From contig NZ_CP050177.1 of NCBI RefSeq assembly GCF_011694815.1, positions 558,001 through 622,000 on the forward strand: a DNA stretch of 64,000 nt. Reading direction: 5' to 3'. A program made the translations under genes and the position numbers. The DNA is from Streptomyces liangshanensis (GTDB taxonomy: Bacteria > Actinomycetota > Actinomycetes > Streptomycetales > Streptomycetaceae). A model generated the notes under the pieces. That model did no database searches. It worked only from the letters and a program-made list of their open reading frames with translations, and had not been told where the DNA came from. Below are positions 28,977 through 49,600 of the stretch, one piece after another (position 1 is the stretch's first letter; each line of letters opens with the position of its first letter).

Positions 28977-29903
28977 ATGCGCAACCTGATCTCCCTCGCC
29001 GACCTCACGCCCGCCGAACTGCGCCACCTCGTCGGGCGGGCCGTCGCGTTCGGCCGTGACGGCGTCCACACGAAGTCGCTCGCCGGGCGCCAGGTCGGCG
29101 TCTACTTCCGCAAGTCCTCGACCCGTACCCGTACGTCCTTCTGGAGCGGCGCGACCCGGCTCGGCGCCGACGTGATCACGTTCGGCCCGAACGAGCTCCA
29201 GCTCAGCACCGGGGAGACGGTGGAGGACACCGCCCGGGTCCTCGGGCAGTACCTCGACGCCCTCGTCGTACGCACCAACGGGGACATGGAGGAGATCCGC
29301 CGGCTCGGCGGCAGCCCGGACCTGGCGGTCGTCAACGCCCTGACCCTGGACGAGCACCCCACCCAGGCGATCGCCGATCTCGCCACGCTGACCGAGGAGT
29401 TCGGCTCGCTGGACGGTCTGCACCTGCTGGCCGTCGGCGAGGGCAACAGCTCGGGCGCCGCCCTCGCGCTGGCCGCCGCCCTCACCCCCGGCCTGCGGCT
29501 GACCCTGCTGTGCCCGCGCGGGTACGAGGTGCCCAAGGACACCCTGGACCGGGTGGCCGAACTCAGCGGCGGGCGGGCCCTGGTGAGCCAGGTCGTGTCG
29601 GCCGACGAGGTCGAGGGCCCGGTGGACGCGGTGTACACCAGCCGGTGGCAGACCATGGGCGTGACGAAGGAGAACCCCGACTGGCTCCGTGACTTCGAGG
29701 GCTTCCAAATCGACCGCGCCTTCCTGGAGCGCTTCGGCGGCCCGCGGACCGTCTTCCTGCACGACCTGCCCGCGGTCCGGGGCGAGGAGGTCACCGACGA
29801 GGTGCTCGACGGCCCGGCGAGCCGCGCCTGGCGGCAGGCGCACCACAAGATGACGGCGGCCGCGGCGGTCCTGGAGTGGTGCGTGGTGGGCGCCCAGGAC
29901 TGA
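28977..29903 (+). CDS. Ornithine-carbamoyltransferase homologue with altered acceptor site
   Basis: A 308-residue protein, the normal length for the family, from ATG 28977. The carbamoyl-phosphate site is intact (SSTRTR near 46-51, HPTQ near 128). The amino-acid side differs: the usual H-C-L-P is H-D-L-P (near 262), the usual G-D-x-N-N is G-E-G-N-S, and the S-M-G loop reads WQTMG. These changes predict an acceptor other than ornithine. A plausible acceptor is a cluster diamino acid such as 2,3-diaminobutyrate, giving a ureido amino acid, as the OTC-like enzyme does in viomycin-type clusters (inference). It lies 107 bases after the XRE regulator gene and is closed by a 12-bp hairpin. Confidence 0.88.
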   Translation: MRNLISLADLTPAELRHLVGRAVAFGRDGVHTKSLAGRQVGVYFRKSSTRTRTSFWSGATRLGADVITFGPNELQLSTGETVEDTARVLGQYLDALVVRTNGDMEEIRRLGGSPDLAVVNALTLDEHPTQAIADLATLTEEFGSLDGLHLLAVGEGNSSGAALALAAALTPGLRLTLLCPRGYEVPKDTLDRVAELSGGRALVSQVVSADEVEGPVDAVYTSRWQTMGVTKENPDWLRDFEGFQIDRAFLERFGGPRTVFLHDLPAVRGEEVTDEVLDGPASRAWRQAHHKMTAAAAVLEWCVVGAQD

Positions 29904-29924
29904 CCGCGCGCCCGCCCCGCCCCC

Positions 29925-29954
29925 GCGCCCCCGGCCGTCCCCGGCCGGGGGCGC
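29925..29954 (+). terminator. Terminator hairpin after the carbamoyltransferase
   Basis: A perfect 12-bp G/C stem (29925-29936 with 29943-29954) starting 22 bases after the carbamoyltransferase stop. Confidence 0.7.
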
Positions 29955-30023
29955 CGCGCGTACCGCCGCAAACGCCCGCCCCGGGCGACGCGTGCACCGA
30001 CCGGGAATAACCGCGGCAGCGGA

Positions 30024-30064
30024 AAGGGCGGGTACGAGGCATTTCGCGCCTCGTACCCGCCCTT
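30024..30064. terminator. Second terminator hairpin, between convergent genes
   Basis: A perfect 17-bp stem (30024-30040 with 30048-30064) just downstream of the MbtH-like gene (minus) and in the path of the plus-strand carbamoyltransferase transcript. Together with the hairpin at 29925 it insulates the convergent genes. Confidence 0.8.
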
Positions 30065-30088
30065 CGGAAACGGGAGGAACCGGTGGGA

Positions 30089-30301
30089 TCAGCCACCCAT
30101 CGCCGCGACCACCGAACGCGGCCGCATATCGGTCCAGTTCGCCTCGATGAATTCGCCGCACTCCTCCTTGCTGCCCTCGCCCCTCATCAGCTCCCAGCCG
30201 GCGGGCTGCTGGATCCGGGCGGGCCACAGCGAGTACTGGCCCTCTTCGTTGGCCAGCACCACATAGCGGCCGTTGGGGTCCTCGAACGGATTGGTTGCCA
30301 T
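30089..30301 (-). CDS. mbtH: MbtH-like NRPS accessory protein
   Basis: A 70-residue protein from ATG 30301, behind GGTGGAG. It has the full family pattern: NPFED near the start, N-E-E-G-Q-Y-S-L-W-P, then PAGW and W-T-D-M-R-P. MbtH proteins bind A domains and are needed for solubility or activity of many actinobacterial adenylation domains. It is the only one in the window, so it may serve A domains of both NRPS lines. It is read separately from the NRPS operons (minus strand, convergent with the carbamoyltransferase). Confidence 0.96.
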   Translation of the reverse strand: MATNPFEDPNGRYVVLANEEGQYSLWPARIQQPAGWELMRGEGSKEECGEFIEANWTDMRPRSVVAAMGG

Positions 30302-30442
30302 GTTCTCCACCTCGGTTGGACGAAGGTATGCGTTCGGTCGTGGGGTGCGCCTGAGTGGTCCGGCTGAGTCAAAGACTAGGAGCCGCGCGCCGCGTCACCG
30401 GGCAGAAGTCCAGGCAGATCGGCGGCACCACGCGGGCCCCGG

Positions 30443-30724
30443 TCAGGCGAGCATCCGGGCCCTCTGGTGCGCGTGGGTGAGCGCGACCCCGGTGGCCACG
30501 GTCGCCGCGCGGACCGCGCCGAGCGCCTCGCGCACCAGCTCGGAGCGCTCCAGGGGCAGGCCCTCGAACCCGGCCTGACCGGCGCGGACGATGTTCAGCG
30601 CGGCCTCCAGCACGGCGATCTGGGCCTCGCCCAGCGCCTCGCGCCGGTCGACCCGCTCCCGCACCTCCTCCAGGACGTCCGCGAGTACGTCCGCCACCAG
30701 GACACTGTGGCCGGTCTCTGCCAT
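30443..30724 (-). CDS. Small helical hypothetical protein (93 aa)
   Basis: Read from ATG 30724 behind GAGGAGTGA. The whole chain is predicted helical by composition (LADVLEEVRERVDRREALG, then AQIAVLEAALNIVRAG), with no Cys, signal or membrane segment. I do not recognise it; it might be a small dimeric regulator or adaptor. It is divergent from the methylaspartate operon, with about 260 bases between the starts, and 141 bases separate it from the MbtH-like gene on the same strand. Confidence 0.6.
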   Translation of the reverse strand: MAETGHSVLVADVLADVLEEVRERVDRREALGEAQIAVLEAALNIVRAGQAGFEGLPLERSELVREALGAVRAATVATGVALTHAHQRARMLA

Positions 30725-30984
30725 GTCATCACTCCTCGGTCGTTCGCCGGCGGTGGGTACGGAGCCGGAGCCTGAATTCCGCGGGCGCGGTGGGTTCAGT
30801 CTCGCGCCCCGAGAGCGCCCCGGCACGGTCCTGTCGTCCAACTGCTCCTTTCCTGCCGGGTGGTTGCCGCACGGGGCGCCGGAAACCGCTCCCGCGCGAA
30901 TCTACGGTGGTCCTCGAAAGGAAGTTCCGGCACTCCAGGGCCTCCTTTTCCCCTTGTCATCCAATGATGTGGACGAAGCGAACA

Positions 30985-31437
30985 ATGAAGCCTGCGGAAT
31001 GGGCGGCTCGTCATCGATCCGGGCCGCTGGACGTTGTTGTCACCGGACTCCCCTCCGATGCGCACACCTGGAATCTCATCTACATCCAATTGCTGCTCGA
31101 AGACCTCGGGCACACGGTGGTCAATCTCGGTTCCTGTGTTCCGGAGGACGAGATCGTCGAGTCCTGCTGCAAGTTCCAGCCCGACCTGCTGGTGGTCAGC
31201 AGCGTCAACGGGCACGGCTTCAACGACGCCAGGCCGCTCATCGGCGCCCTCCGCTCCCGCTGGGAACTGGCCGGGCTGCCCGCCGTCATCGGCGGCAAGC
31301 TCGGCGTGTCCGGCGGGCGGCAGGACGAGGCCGACGAGCTGATGCGGGCCGGTTTCGACGCGGTCTTCCAGGACGGCGCCGACATCACCGCCTTCGAGTC
31401 GTACGTCGGCTCCCTGCCCCGAGAGGTGGAACGATGA
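30985..31437 (+). CDS. glmS: Glutamate mutase (methylaspartate mutase) small, B12-binding subunit
   Basis: A 150-residue protein if read from ATG 30985 (30964 and 30967 are other in-frame ATGs; no strong ribosome site decides). It carries the cobalamin motif pieces: D-A-H near residues 25-27 supplies the lower-ligand His (the D-x-H-x-x-G motif ends in Asn here), then VVSSVNGHG, and IGGKLGVSG. With the large subunit encoded next it should form the adenosylcobalamin enzyme that rearranges L-glutamate to (2S,3S)-3-methylaspartate. Methylaspartate is a known building block in friulimicin/amphomycin-type peptides. First gene of the plus operon, joined to the next by ATGA. Confidence 0.9.
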   Translation: MKPAEWAARHRSGPLDVVVTGLPSDAHTWNLIYIQLLLEDLGHTVVNLGSCVPEDEIVESCCKFQPDLLVVSSVNGHGFNDARPLIGALRSRWELAGLPAVIGGKLGVSGGRQDEADELMRAGFDAVFQDGADITAFESYVGSLPREVER

Positions 31438-32867
31438 CCGCACCGGTCCGCGACGACGTCCCGCTCCGCCCCGGCGCCCCGGTCGGCCGCACCGCCCTGC
31501 ACCGGCGCCCGCGCTCCTTCGGCCGCTTCGTTGCCGAGGCGCAGGCCCGCGGCGCGCTCGTGGTGCAGCCCCGCATGGGGTTCTCCGACCCCGCGCTGAT
31601 GCGGGCCGGCCTGCTGGCCACCAAGGGCGCGGCCGACGCCGTCGTCGGCACGATGACGATCGACAGCTACACCCGCGTCAGTGACGAACCGTCCGCGGTC
31701 AGGGCGCTGACCGGCGGGGTCCCCCTCAACGGCTTCCCCCTCACCTCGTACAGTCCGCACACCTCGCGCTGGGTGCTGGACGGGGTCCGCGACGCGGGCT
31801 TCCCCGTCCAGATCCGGCACGGCTCCGCGCGACCCCAGCGGATCGTCGCCGCCCTGGCGCGGCTCGGCCTGGACGCGACGGAGGGCGGGCCCGTCTCGTA
31901 CTGCCTGCCGTACGGGCGCACCCCGCTCCTGGACTCGGTCCGCAACTGGCAGGAGACCTGCGACTTCCTGGCCGGGCTGCGCGGTACGGGGGCGGAACCG
32001 CACCTGGAGACCTTCGGCGGCTGCATGCTCGGCCAGCTGTGCCCGCCCGGACTGCTCGTGGCGATCAGCGCCCTGGAGGCGCTGTTCTTCCACCGGGCGG
32101 GGCTGCGCAGCATCTCGCTCAGCTACGCCCAGCAGACCAGCCCGGCGCAGGACCGGGACGCGGTGCACGCGCTGCGGCGGCTGGCCGCCGAGCTGCTGCC
32201 CGACACCGACGCGCACATCGTCCTCTACACGTACATGGGGCTGTACCCGCAGACCCGGCGCGGTGCGCTGGACCTCCTGGAGCGGTCGGCCGAGCTGGCC
32301 GTGGAGACGGGGGCGGCGCGGCTGATCGTCAAGACGACCGCCGAGGCGCACCGGATCCCGACGGTCGCCGAGAACGTGGAGGCCCTGCGGGTCGCCTCGC
32401 GGGCCGCGGCCCGGTACCGGGCGGGGAACCCCGTCCGCCGGGGGCCGGCCCCGGGCGCGGACCCGGCGGACAACGCGGTGTACGCGGAGGCCCGCGCCCT
32501 GGTGGACGCCGTGCTCGACCTCGACGACGACCTGGGCCAGGCGCTGTTGAAGGCCTTCGCCCGCGGCTTCCTGGACGTGCCGTTCTGCCTGCACCCGGAC
32601 AACGCGGGCCGCAGCAGGAGCCACATCGACGCGTCGGGGCGGCTCACCTGGTCCGAGATCGGGGCGATGCCCATCGGGCACGTCACCGACCGGGGCCGGC
32701 GCCTCACGGCCGCCGGGCTGTTCGAGGCGCTGTCGTTCGTGCAGCGCCGGCACGACAGGACCCTGCCCTCCCCGTCCTCTCCCCCTTCCTCGTCCCGTCC
32801 CCCGCTCCCCACGGCGGCCCGTCGCCCGGCAGTCCACCGTCAGCACACCCAGGAGGTAGCACCATGA
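31434..32867 (+). CDS. glmE: Glutamate mutase (methylaspartate mutase) large subunit
   Basis: A 477-residue protein from ATG 31434, about the usual length of the E subunit. Recognisable segments include VVQPRMGFSDP, LNGFPLTSYSPHTSRW, the FPVQIRHGSARPQRI substrate-arginine loop and HLETFGGCMLGQLCPPGLLVA. These belong to the TIM-barrel subunit that binds glutamate and the adenosyl group. The C-terminus has a Ser/Pro-rich tail. It overlaps both neighbours by ATGA, so stoichiometric expression is likely. The pair makes 3-methylaspartate, which is either loaded by an A domain or converted by the next two enzymes. Confidence 0.93.
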   Translation: MTAPVRDDVPLRPGAPVGRTALHRRPRSFGRFVAEAQARGALVVQPRMGFSDPALMRAGLLATKGAADAVVGTMTIDSYTRVSDEPSAVRALTGGVPLNGFPLTSYSPHTSRWVLDGVRDAGFPVQIRHGSARPQRIVAALARLGLDATEGGPVSYCLPYGRTPLLDSVRNWQETCDFLAGLRGTGAEPHLETFGGCMLGQLCPPGLLVAISALEALFFHRAGLRSISLSYAQQTSPAQDRDAVHALRRLAAELLPDTDAHIVLYTYMGLYPQTRRGALDLLERSAELAVETGAARLIVKTTAEAHRIPTVAENVEALRVASRAAARYRAGNPVRRGPAPGADPADNAVYAEARALVDAVLDLDDDLGQALLKAFARGFLDVPFCLHPDNAGRSRSHIDASGRLTWSEIGAMPIGHVTDRGRRLTAAGLFEALSFVQRRHDRTLPSPSSPPSSSRPPLPTAARRPAVHRQHTQEVAP

Positions 32868-33880
32868 CCAGCACGATCGCCGCGCCCGACGGCCGCACGG
32901 CTCCTTCGTTCCCGGCCTCCCCGGACGCGCACCTGAGCGCCGAGCCGACCCGTGCCACGCTGCGGGTGCAGAGCCGGATGCTCGCGGCGACCCGGGCCTT
33001 CCTCACCGGCCAGGGCTTCCAGGAGCTGCTGCCGCCGGTGATCGGGCCGGTCACGGACCCGGGCATCCGGGGTTCCAAACAGGTGGACATCGATTTCTAC
33101 GGCCACAAGTACAAACTGATGACCAGCGCGATCCTCTACAAGCAGGCGTCGCTGCTGGCCTTCGACAAGATCTTCTACATCGCGCCCAACGTGCGGCTGG
33201 AGCCGCTGGAGACGGCGGTCACGCACCGCCATCTCGCGGAGTTCCACCAGATCGACGTGGAGATCAGGGACGCCCGGCGCGACGACGCGATGGAGCTGGC
33301 CGAGCGGCTGGTGGCGTACGTCGTCGCCGAGGTCGTCCGCGAGATGCCGGGGGACCTGGAGCTCCTGGGGCGGGACAAGGACGCGTTCCGGGAGGTCGTC
33401 CGGGGGGCGTTCGGCAGGACCACGCACGCGGCGGCGACCGCGGACCTGGTGGCGCTCGGCCACCCGCAGGACCCGGGCGCCGAGATCGACTGGGAGGGCG
33501 AGGAGATCCTCTCCGCCAAGTCGAGCCGCCCCTTCTTCGTCGTCGACTACCCCAAGGGGTCGCGCGGCTTCTACGACCAGGAGGACGCCGAACGCCGGGG
33601 CGTGCTGCGGAACTTCGACCTGATCGCCCCCGAGGGGTACGGCGAGCTGGCCAGCGGCAGCGAGCGCGAGCACGTGTACGCGGCGCTGGTGACGCGGATG
33701 CGGGAGACGGGCGAGAATCCGGCGAAGTACGGCTGGTACCTGGACCTCGCCCGGCGCGGCATCCCCGCCAGCTCCGGGTTCGGCATCGGCCTGGAGCGGT
33801 TCACCCGGTACGTGACGGGCCGCACGGCCGCCTGGGAGGCCAGCGCCTACCCGAAGCTCCCCGGAGTGGTGTCGGCATGA
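32864..33880 (+). CDS. Class II aminoacyl-tRNA-synthetase-like asparagine synthetase
   Basis: A 338-residue catalytic core from ATG 32864 (AGGAGG upstream), related to aspartyl/asparaginyl-tRNA synthetases but with no room for the anticodon-binding domain. Motif 2 elements are present (VRLEP, then THRHLAEFHQIDVE near 120), as is motif 3 GFGIGLERF near 305. Free-standing paralogues of this kind act as asparagine synthetases, forming an acyl-adenylate and reacting it with ammonia. Placed directly after glutamate mutase, it could amidate 3-methylaspartate to 3-methylasparagine, or adenylate it for another transfer (inference). It overlaps both neighbours by ATGA. Confidence 0.82.
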   Translation: MTSTIAAPDGRTAPSFPASPDAHLSAEPTRATLRVQSRMLAATRAFLTGQGFQELLPPVIGPVTDPGIRGSKQVDIDFYGHKYKLMTSAILYKQASLLAFDKIFYIAPNVRLEPLETAVTHRHLAEFHQIDVEIRDARRDDAMELAERLVAYVVAEVVREMPGDLELLGRDKDAFREVVRGAFGRTTHAAATADLVALGHPQDPGAEIDWEGEEILSAKSSRPFFVVDYPKGSRGFYDQEDAERRGVLRNFDLIAPEGYGELASGSEREHVYAALVTRMRETGENPAKYGWYLDLARRGIPASSGFGIGLERFTRYVTGRTAAWEASAYPKLPGVVSA

Positions 33881-35145
33881 GCGCCGTACTGACCGCCGCC
33901 GGCTTCCCCGAGGAGCAGGTGCGGCACCGGGCCAGGAACGGCGAGGCTGCCGTGTTCCCCTCACTGGAGTCGTACGGCACCGGCCTGCTGGGCGCCGCGC
34001 CGGCCGCCCACTATCCGTACGACCTGCTGGAGCGGGCCAGGATCGTACCCCCGGTGTTCATGCCGGAACGGCTGAAGAAGCTCATCGACCTGGCCAGGGA
34101 GCCGCTGTACACGGACGTCGAACTCGACACGGTGATCGGCGGGTTCACCTCCCGGCTGCCGCTGTACGTGTCGGCGTTCGGCTCGACGCGGGTCGCGAGC
34201 CGTGACCTGGGCGAGGCGGCGGGACGGCAGGCGGGGCGCCTCGGCATCCCGATGGTCGTCGGGGAGAACGTGGTGCCGGTCAACGGCTACCGTGCCTCGT
34301 CCGGTTCCGGGGTCTCCCCGCTGCTCGGCCGGATCGCCGCCTACACGGCCGCCGCCGGTGAGGAGTACGGCGGGGTGGTGGTGCAGCAGTCCACCGAGGA
34401 CGCGGACGCCGAGGTGTGGAACCTCGTCTACAGCGACCCGGTCTCGGAGCCGCTGCTCGCCTCCGGACGGCTGGCGTTCGAGCTGAAGGTCGGCCAGGGC
34501 GCCAAACCGGGCCTGGGCGGGCTCACGGTCCTGGGCCGCGAGGCCGCGGGCCGGGTGGCCGAACAGTACGCCACGGACGCGGTGTTCGGCGCGGACACCG
34601 ACGCCGTCCTGCGGATCAGCAGCCCCGGCACGTTCACCGAGGAGATCCTGCGCCAGCAGATCCGGCTGATGCGCAACAACTTCCCGCGCGTGAGGGTGTG
34701 GGTGAAGCTGCACCCGGGCCGTGACGTGGCGCTCGCGGCGGCCACCGCGTGGGCGGCCGGCGCGGACTCCGTCACGGTGGACGGCGCGGAGGGCGGTACC
34801 GCCTGGGCGCCGCACGCCTTCCTCGGCCAGGTGGGACTGCCGCTCGGCGAGTGCCTGGCCCGCATCGGACCCACCGGCCACTGCCTGCTCGCCAGCGGGC
34901 GGATGTGGGAGGGCGGCCGGGCCACCAAGGCGCTGGCGCTCGGTGCCCGCGCCGTCGGACTGGGCCGGGCGGCCCTGCTCGCCGTGGACGAGGACGCCGA
35001 CGCCGGTCTCGTACGGCTGGCCGAGAGCATCGCCCTGGAACTGCGCCTGCTGATCAGCTCCCTGGGCAAGTACCGCGCGAACGCCCTCGACGCGGACGAC
35101 GTGTTGCTGCCCTCCGGGGCCGCGTTCGCGTCCCGTACCGGCTGA
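33877..35145 (+). CDS. FMN-dependent glutamate-synthase-like protein
   Basis: A 422-residue TIM-barrel protein from ATG 33877, resembling only the FMN/synthase part of glutamate synthase. The loop GQGAKPGLGG matches the family's K-P-G-E-G-G loop, and VDGAEGGTAWAPHAFLG matches the G-x-x-G-G-T-x-x-x-P phosphate-binding region. It lacks a glutaminase domain and the cysteine ligands of an Fe-S cluster. The parent reaction is reductive amination of 2-oxoglutarate. Here a role in amination, or in redox chemistry on the methylaspartate-derived acid, is possible but unproven. It completes a four-gene precursor cassette in front of the NRPS genes, with a 147-base gap to the first of them. Confidence 0.78.
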   Translation: MSAVLTAAGFPEEQVRHRARNGEAAVFPSLESYGTGLLGAAPAAHYPYDLLERARIVPPVFMPERLKKLIDLAREPLYTDVELDTVIGGFTSRLPLYVSAFGSTRVASRDLGEAAGRQAGRLGIPMVVGENVVPVNGYRASSGSGVSPLLGRIAAYTAAAGEEYGGVVVQQSTEDADAEVWNLVYSDPVSEPLLASGRLAFELKVGQGAKPGLGGLTVLGREAAGRVAEQYATDAVFGADTDAVLRISSPGTFTEEILRQQIRLMRNNFPRVRVWVKLHPGRDVALAAATAWAAGADSVTVDGAEGGTAWAPHAFLGQVGLPLGECLARIGPTGHCLLASGRMWEGGRATKALALGARAVGLGRAALLAVDEDADAGLVRLAESIALELRLLISSLGKYRANALDADDVLLPSGAAFASRTG

Positions 35146-35292
35146 CGCCCCCGTACCGACTGACGCCCCGCAGGGCCGACTCCCCCCGTACTCCAGCGAC
35201 TTCGCACCATCCGTACGTCATCCACCGTGGCTCCGTCGGTCTCCCGGCACGCCGCGAGACCACGAGATCCGAGCTACCAAGAAGGTGTCGAG

Positions 35293-46661
<11,369 letters not shown>

Positions 46662-46665
<4 letters not shown>

Positions 46666-49600
46666 TTCCGTTGTCCTTCGCCCAGCAGCGGCTGTGGTTC
46701 ATCGCCCAGATGGAAGGGCCTTCGACCACCTACAACATCCCGCTGACCGTGCGCCTCGGCGGCGCGCTCGACCGCGACGCGCTCCGGTCGGCGCTCCTGG
46801 ACGTGATCGGCAGGCACGAGAGCCTGCGCACGCTCTTCCCCGACCAGGACGGCACGCCTTTCCAGCAGATCCTCGCCGAGGAGGAGGTGGACCTCCCGCT
46901 GCCGGTGATCCCCGCCGACGAGCTGAGCCTGCCGGCGGTCCTCGCCGAGGAGTCCGCGCAGGTCTTCCACCTGGCGGTGGACCTGCCGATCCGGGCCCGG
47001 CTGATCGCGCTCGGCGAGCGGGAGCACGTCCTGCTCGTCGTGATGCACCACATCGTGTCGGACGGCGGTTCGACCGGGCCGCTGCTCAGGGACCTGGCCG
47101 CCGCCTACGGCGCCCGCGCCGCCGAGGGGCGGGTCCCGGACTGGGAGCCGCTGCCGGTGCAGTACGCCGACTACACCCTGTGGCAGCAGGAGCTGCTCGG
47201 CGAGGGCGACGACCCGGCGAGCACCGGGGCCCGCCAACTGGGCTTCTGGCGCGAGACGTTGGCGGACCTGCCGGAGGAGGCCACCCTGCCGGCCGACCGG
47301 CCGCGCCCGGCCGCCGCCTCGTACGGGGGCGCCACCTGTGACGCCCACCTGCCCGCGGACCTCCACACCGCGCTGACGCACCTGGCGCGGGAGTCGGGCG
47401 CCACGGTGTTCATGGCGGCCCAGGCCGCCGTCGCGACGGCCCTGTCCCGCTCGGGCGCGGGACTCGACATCCCCGTCGGGTCCCCGGTCTCGGGGCGCGT
47501 CGACGAGGCGCTGGACGACCTGGTCGGCTTCTTCGTCAACACCCTGGTGCTGCGGACGGACCTGTCGGGCGACCCGAGCTTCCGGGAGCTGCTCAAGCGG
47601 GTCCGGGCGACGGACCTGGCGGCGTGGGACAACCAGGACCTGCCCTTCGACCGGCTGGTCGAGGTGCTGAACCCGGAGCGCTCCGCCTCCCGGCACCCGC
47701 TCTTCCAGGTGATGCTGACGATGGGCGAGGCCGGTTCGGACGCGCTCGGGTTCCCCGGGCTGGACGCCAGGACCGAGTACAGCGCCCTCCAGATCGCCAA
47801 GTTCGACCTGACCTTCGGCTTCGCCGAGCACCGCACCCGCGACGGCCGCCCCAACGGCCTGGACATCACCATCGAGTACGCCACCGACCTGTACGACGCC
47901 CGGACGATCGACGCGCTGATGGCGAGGCTGTGCCGGCTCCTGGAGGCGGTGCTCACCTCGCCCGACACCCCGGTGTCCGTGCTGGACCTGCTGGGTGAGC
48001 ACGAGCGGCGGCTGCTCCTGGAGGAGCGGGCCGGCGCGGTCACCGGTTCGGCCGGCCTGAGCGTCGCGGAGCTGTTCGCCGAGCAGGCGGCCCGCACCCC
48101 GGACGCGATCGCGCTGGTGGACGAGGCCCACGACCTGACGTACGCGGAACTCGACGCGGACACCAACCGGTTGGCGCACCACCTGATCGACCTGGGCGTC
48201 CGGCGCGACGACGTGGTCGCCGTCCTGATGGAGCGCTCGACGGACCTGCTCACCGCGCTGCTCGCGGTGGCCAAGGCGGGCGCCGTGTACGCGCCGCTGA
48301 ACACCACGGACCCGGACAGCCGGCTGGTCCGGATCCTCGCCGACACCGGGGCGCCCGTCCTGCTCACCGACGAGGCCCTCGCCGGCCACCCGGTGGTCCT
48401 GGAGACCGACGCGCGGGTGGTCGTCCTGGACGGCGCCACCGGCCTCGGCCACCTGCCGGCCACGCCTCCGGCGCACACCATCCACCCCGACCAGCCGCTC
48501 TACGCCATGTTCACCTCGGGCTCCACGGGCGTCCCCAAGGGCGTGGCGGTCACCCACCGCAACGTCGCGGACCTCGCCGCCCAGACGATGTACGCGAACG
48601 GCAACCACCGACGGGTGCTGTTCCACTCGCCGGCCGCGTTCGACGCGTCGACGTACGAGATCTGGGTGCCGTGGCTGAACGGCGGCACGGTGGTCGTCGC
48701 GCCCCCGGGGCACCTCGACCCGCCCGCGTACCGGCGGCTGCTCACCGAACACCGCGTGACCGGGCTGTGGTTGACGGCCGGGCTGTTCCGCCTGATGGCG
48801 GAGGAGGCTCCGGAGACCTTCGCGGGGGTACGGGAGGTGTGGGCGGGCGGCGACGTCGTCCCGCCGGAGGCCGTCCGCCGCGTCCACGAGCACTGCCCGG
48901 ACACGATGGTCGTCAACGGCTACGGGCCCACCGAGACCACGACCTTCGCCACCACCCACCGCATCCACCGCCCCTTGGACCACCCCGGGGCGGTCCCGAT
49001 CGGCGAACCGCTCGACAACCACCGCCTCTACGTCCTGGACGACCACCTCCAGTTGGCCGCGCCGGGCGCGCCGGGCGAGCTGTACATCGCCGGTACGGGT
49101 CTCGCGCAGGGCTATCTCCACCGCCCCGCGCTGACGGCGGAACGCTTCACGGCCGATCCGTACGGGCCGGCGGGGTCGCGGATGTACCGCACCGGCGACC
49201 TGGCGCGCTGGAACCACCAGGGCTCGCTGGAGTACCTGGGCCGCGCCGACCAGCAGGTCAAGCTGCGGGGCTTCCGCATCGAACCCGGCGAGATCGAGAG
49301 CGCCCTGACGCGCCTTCGGGCGGTCGGCCAGGCGACGGTCGCCGTCCGCGAGGACCGCCCCGGTGACAAGCGCCTCGTCGCCTACCTCGTCGCCGCCGAC
49401 GGCGCCGCCCTCGACACCGAGGCGGTGCACCGGGAGATCTCCGGGGCGCTCCCGGAGTACATGGTCCCGTCCGCCTTCGTGGTCCTGGACGCGATCCCCC
49501 TCACCGCCAACGGCAAGATCGACCGCAGGGCCCTGCCCGCCCCCCAGGAGACGGGCGGCACCGACGGCCGTCCGCCCAGGACCCCGGCCGAGGAAGTCCT

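Noticed and set aside
28977..29903. Housekeeping ornithine carbamoyltransferase of arginine synthesis
   Set aside because: No arginine genes adjoin it, and the H-C-L-P and G-D-x-N-N acceptor motifs are changed.
30855..30883. Possible 11-bp phased repeats (GCCGGGT, GCCGCAC, CGCCGGA) upstream of the glutamate mutase genes
   Set aside because: The phase fits a SARP site but the heptamers barely resemble each other or the CGGGA motif, so chance in GC-rich DNA is as likely.
32864..33880. A genuine aspartyl- or asparaginyl-tRNA synthetase
   Set aside because: At 338 residues it has only the catalytic core, with no anticodon-binding domain, and it is embedded in a biosynthetic operon.
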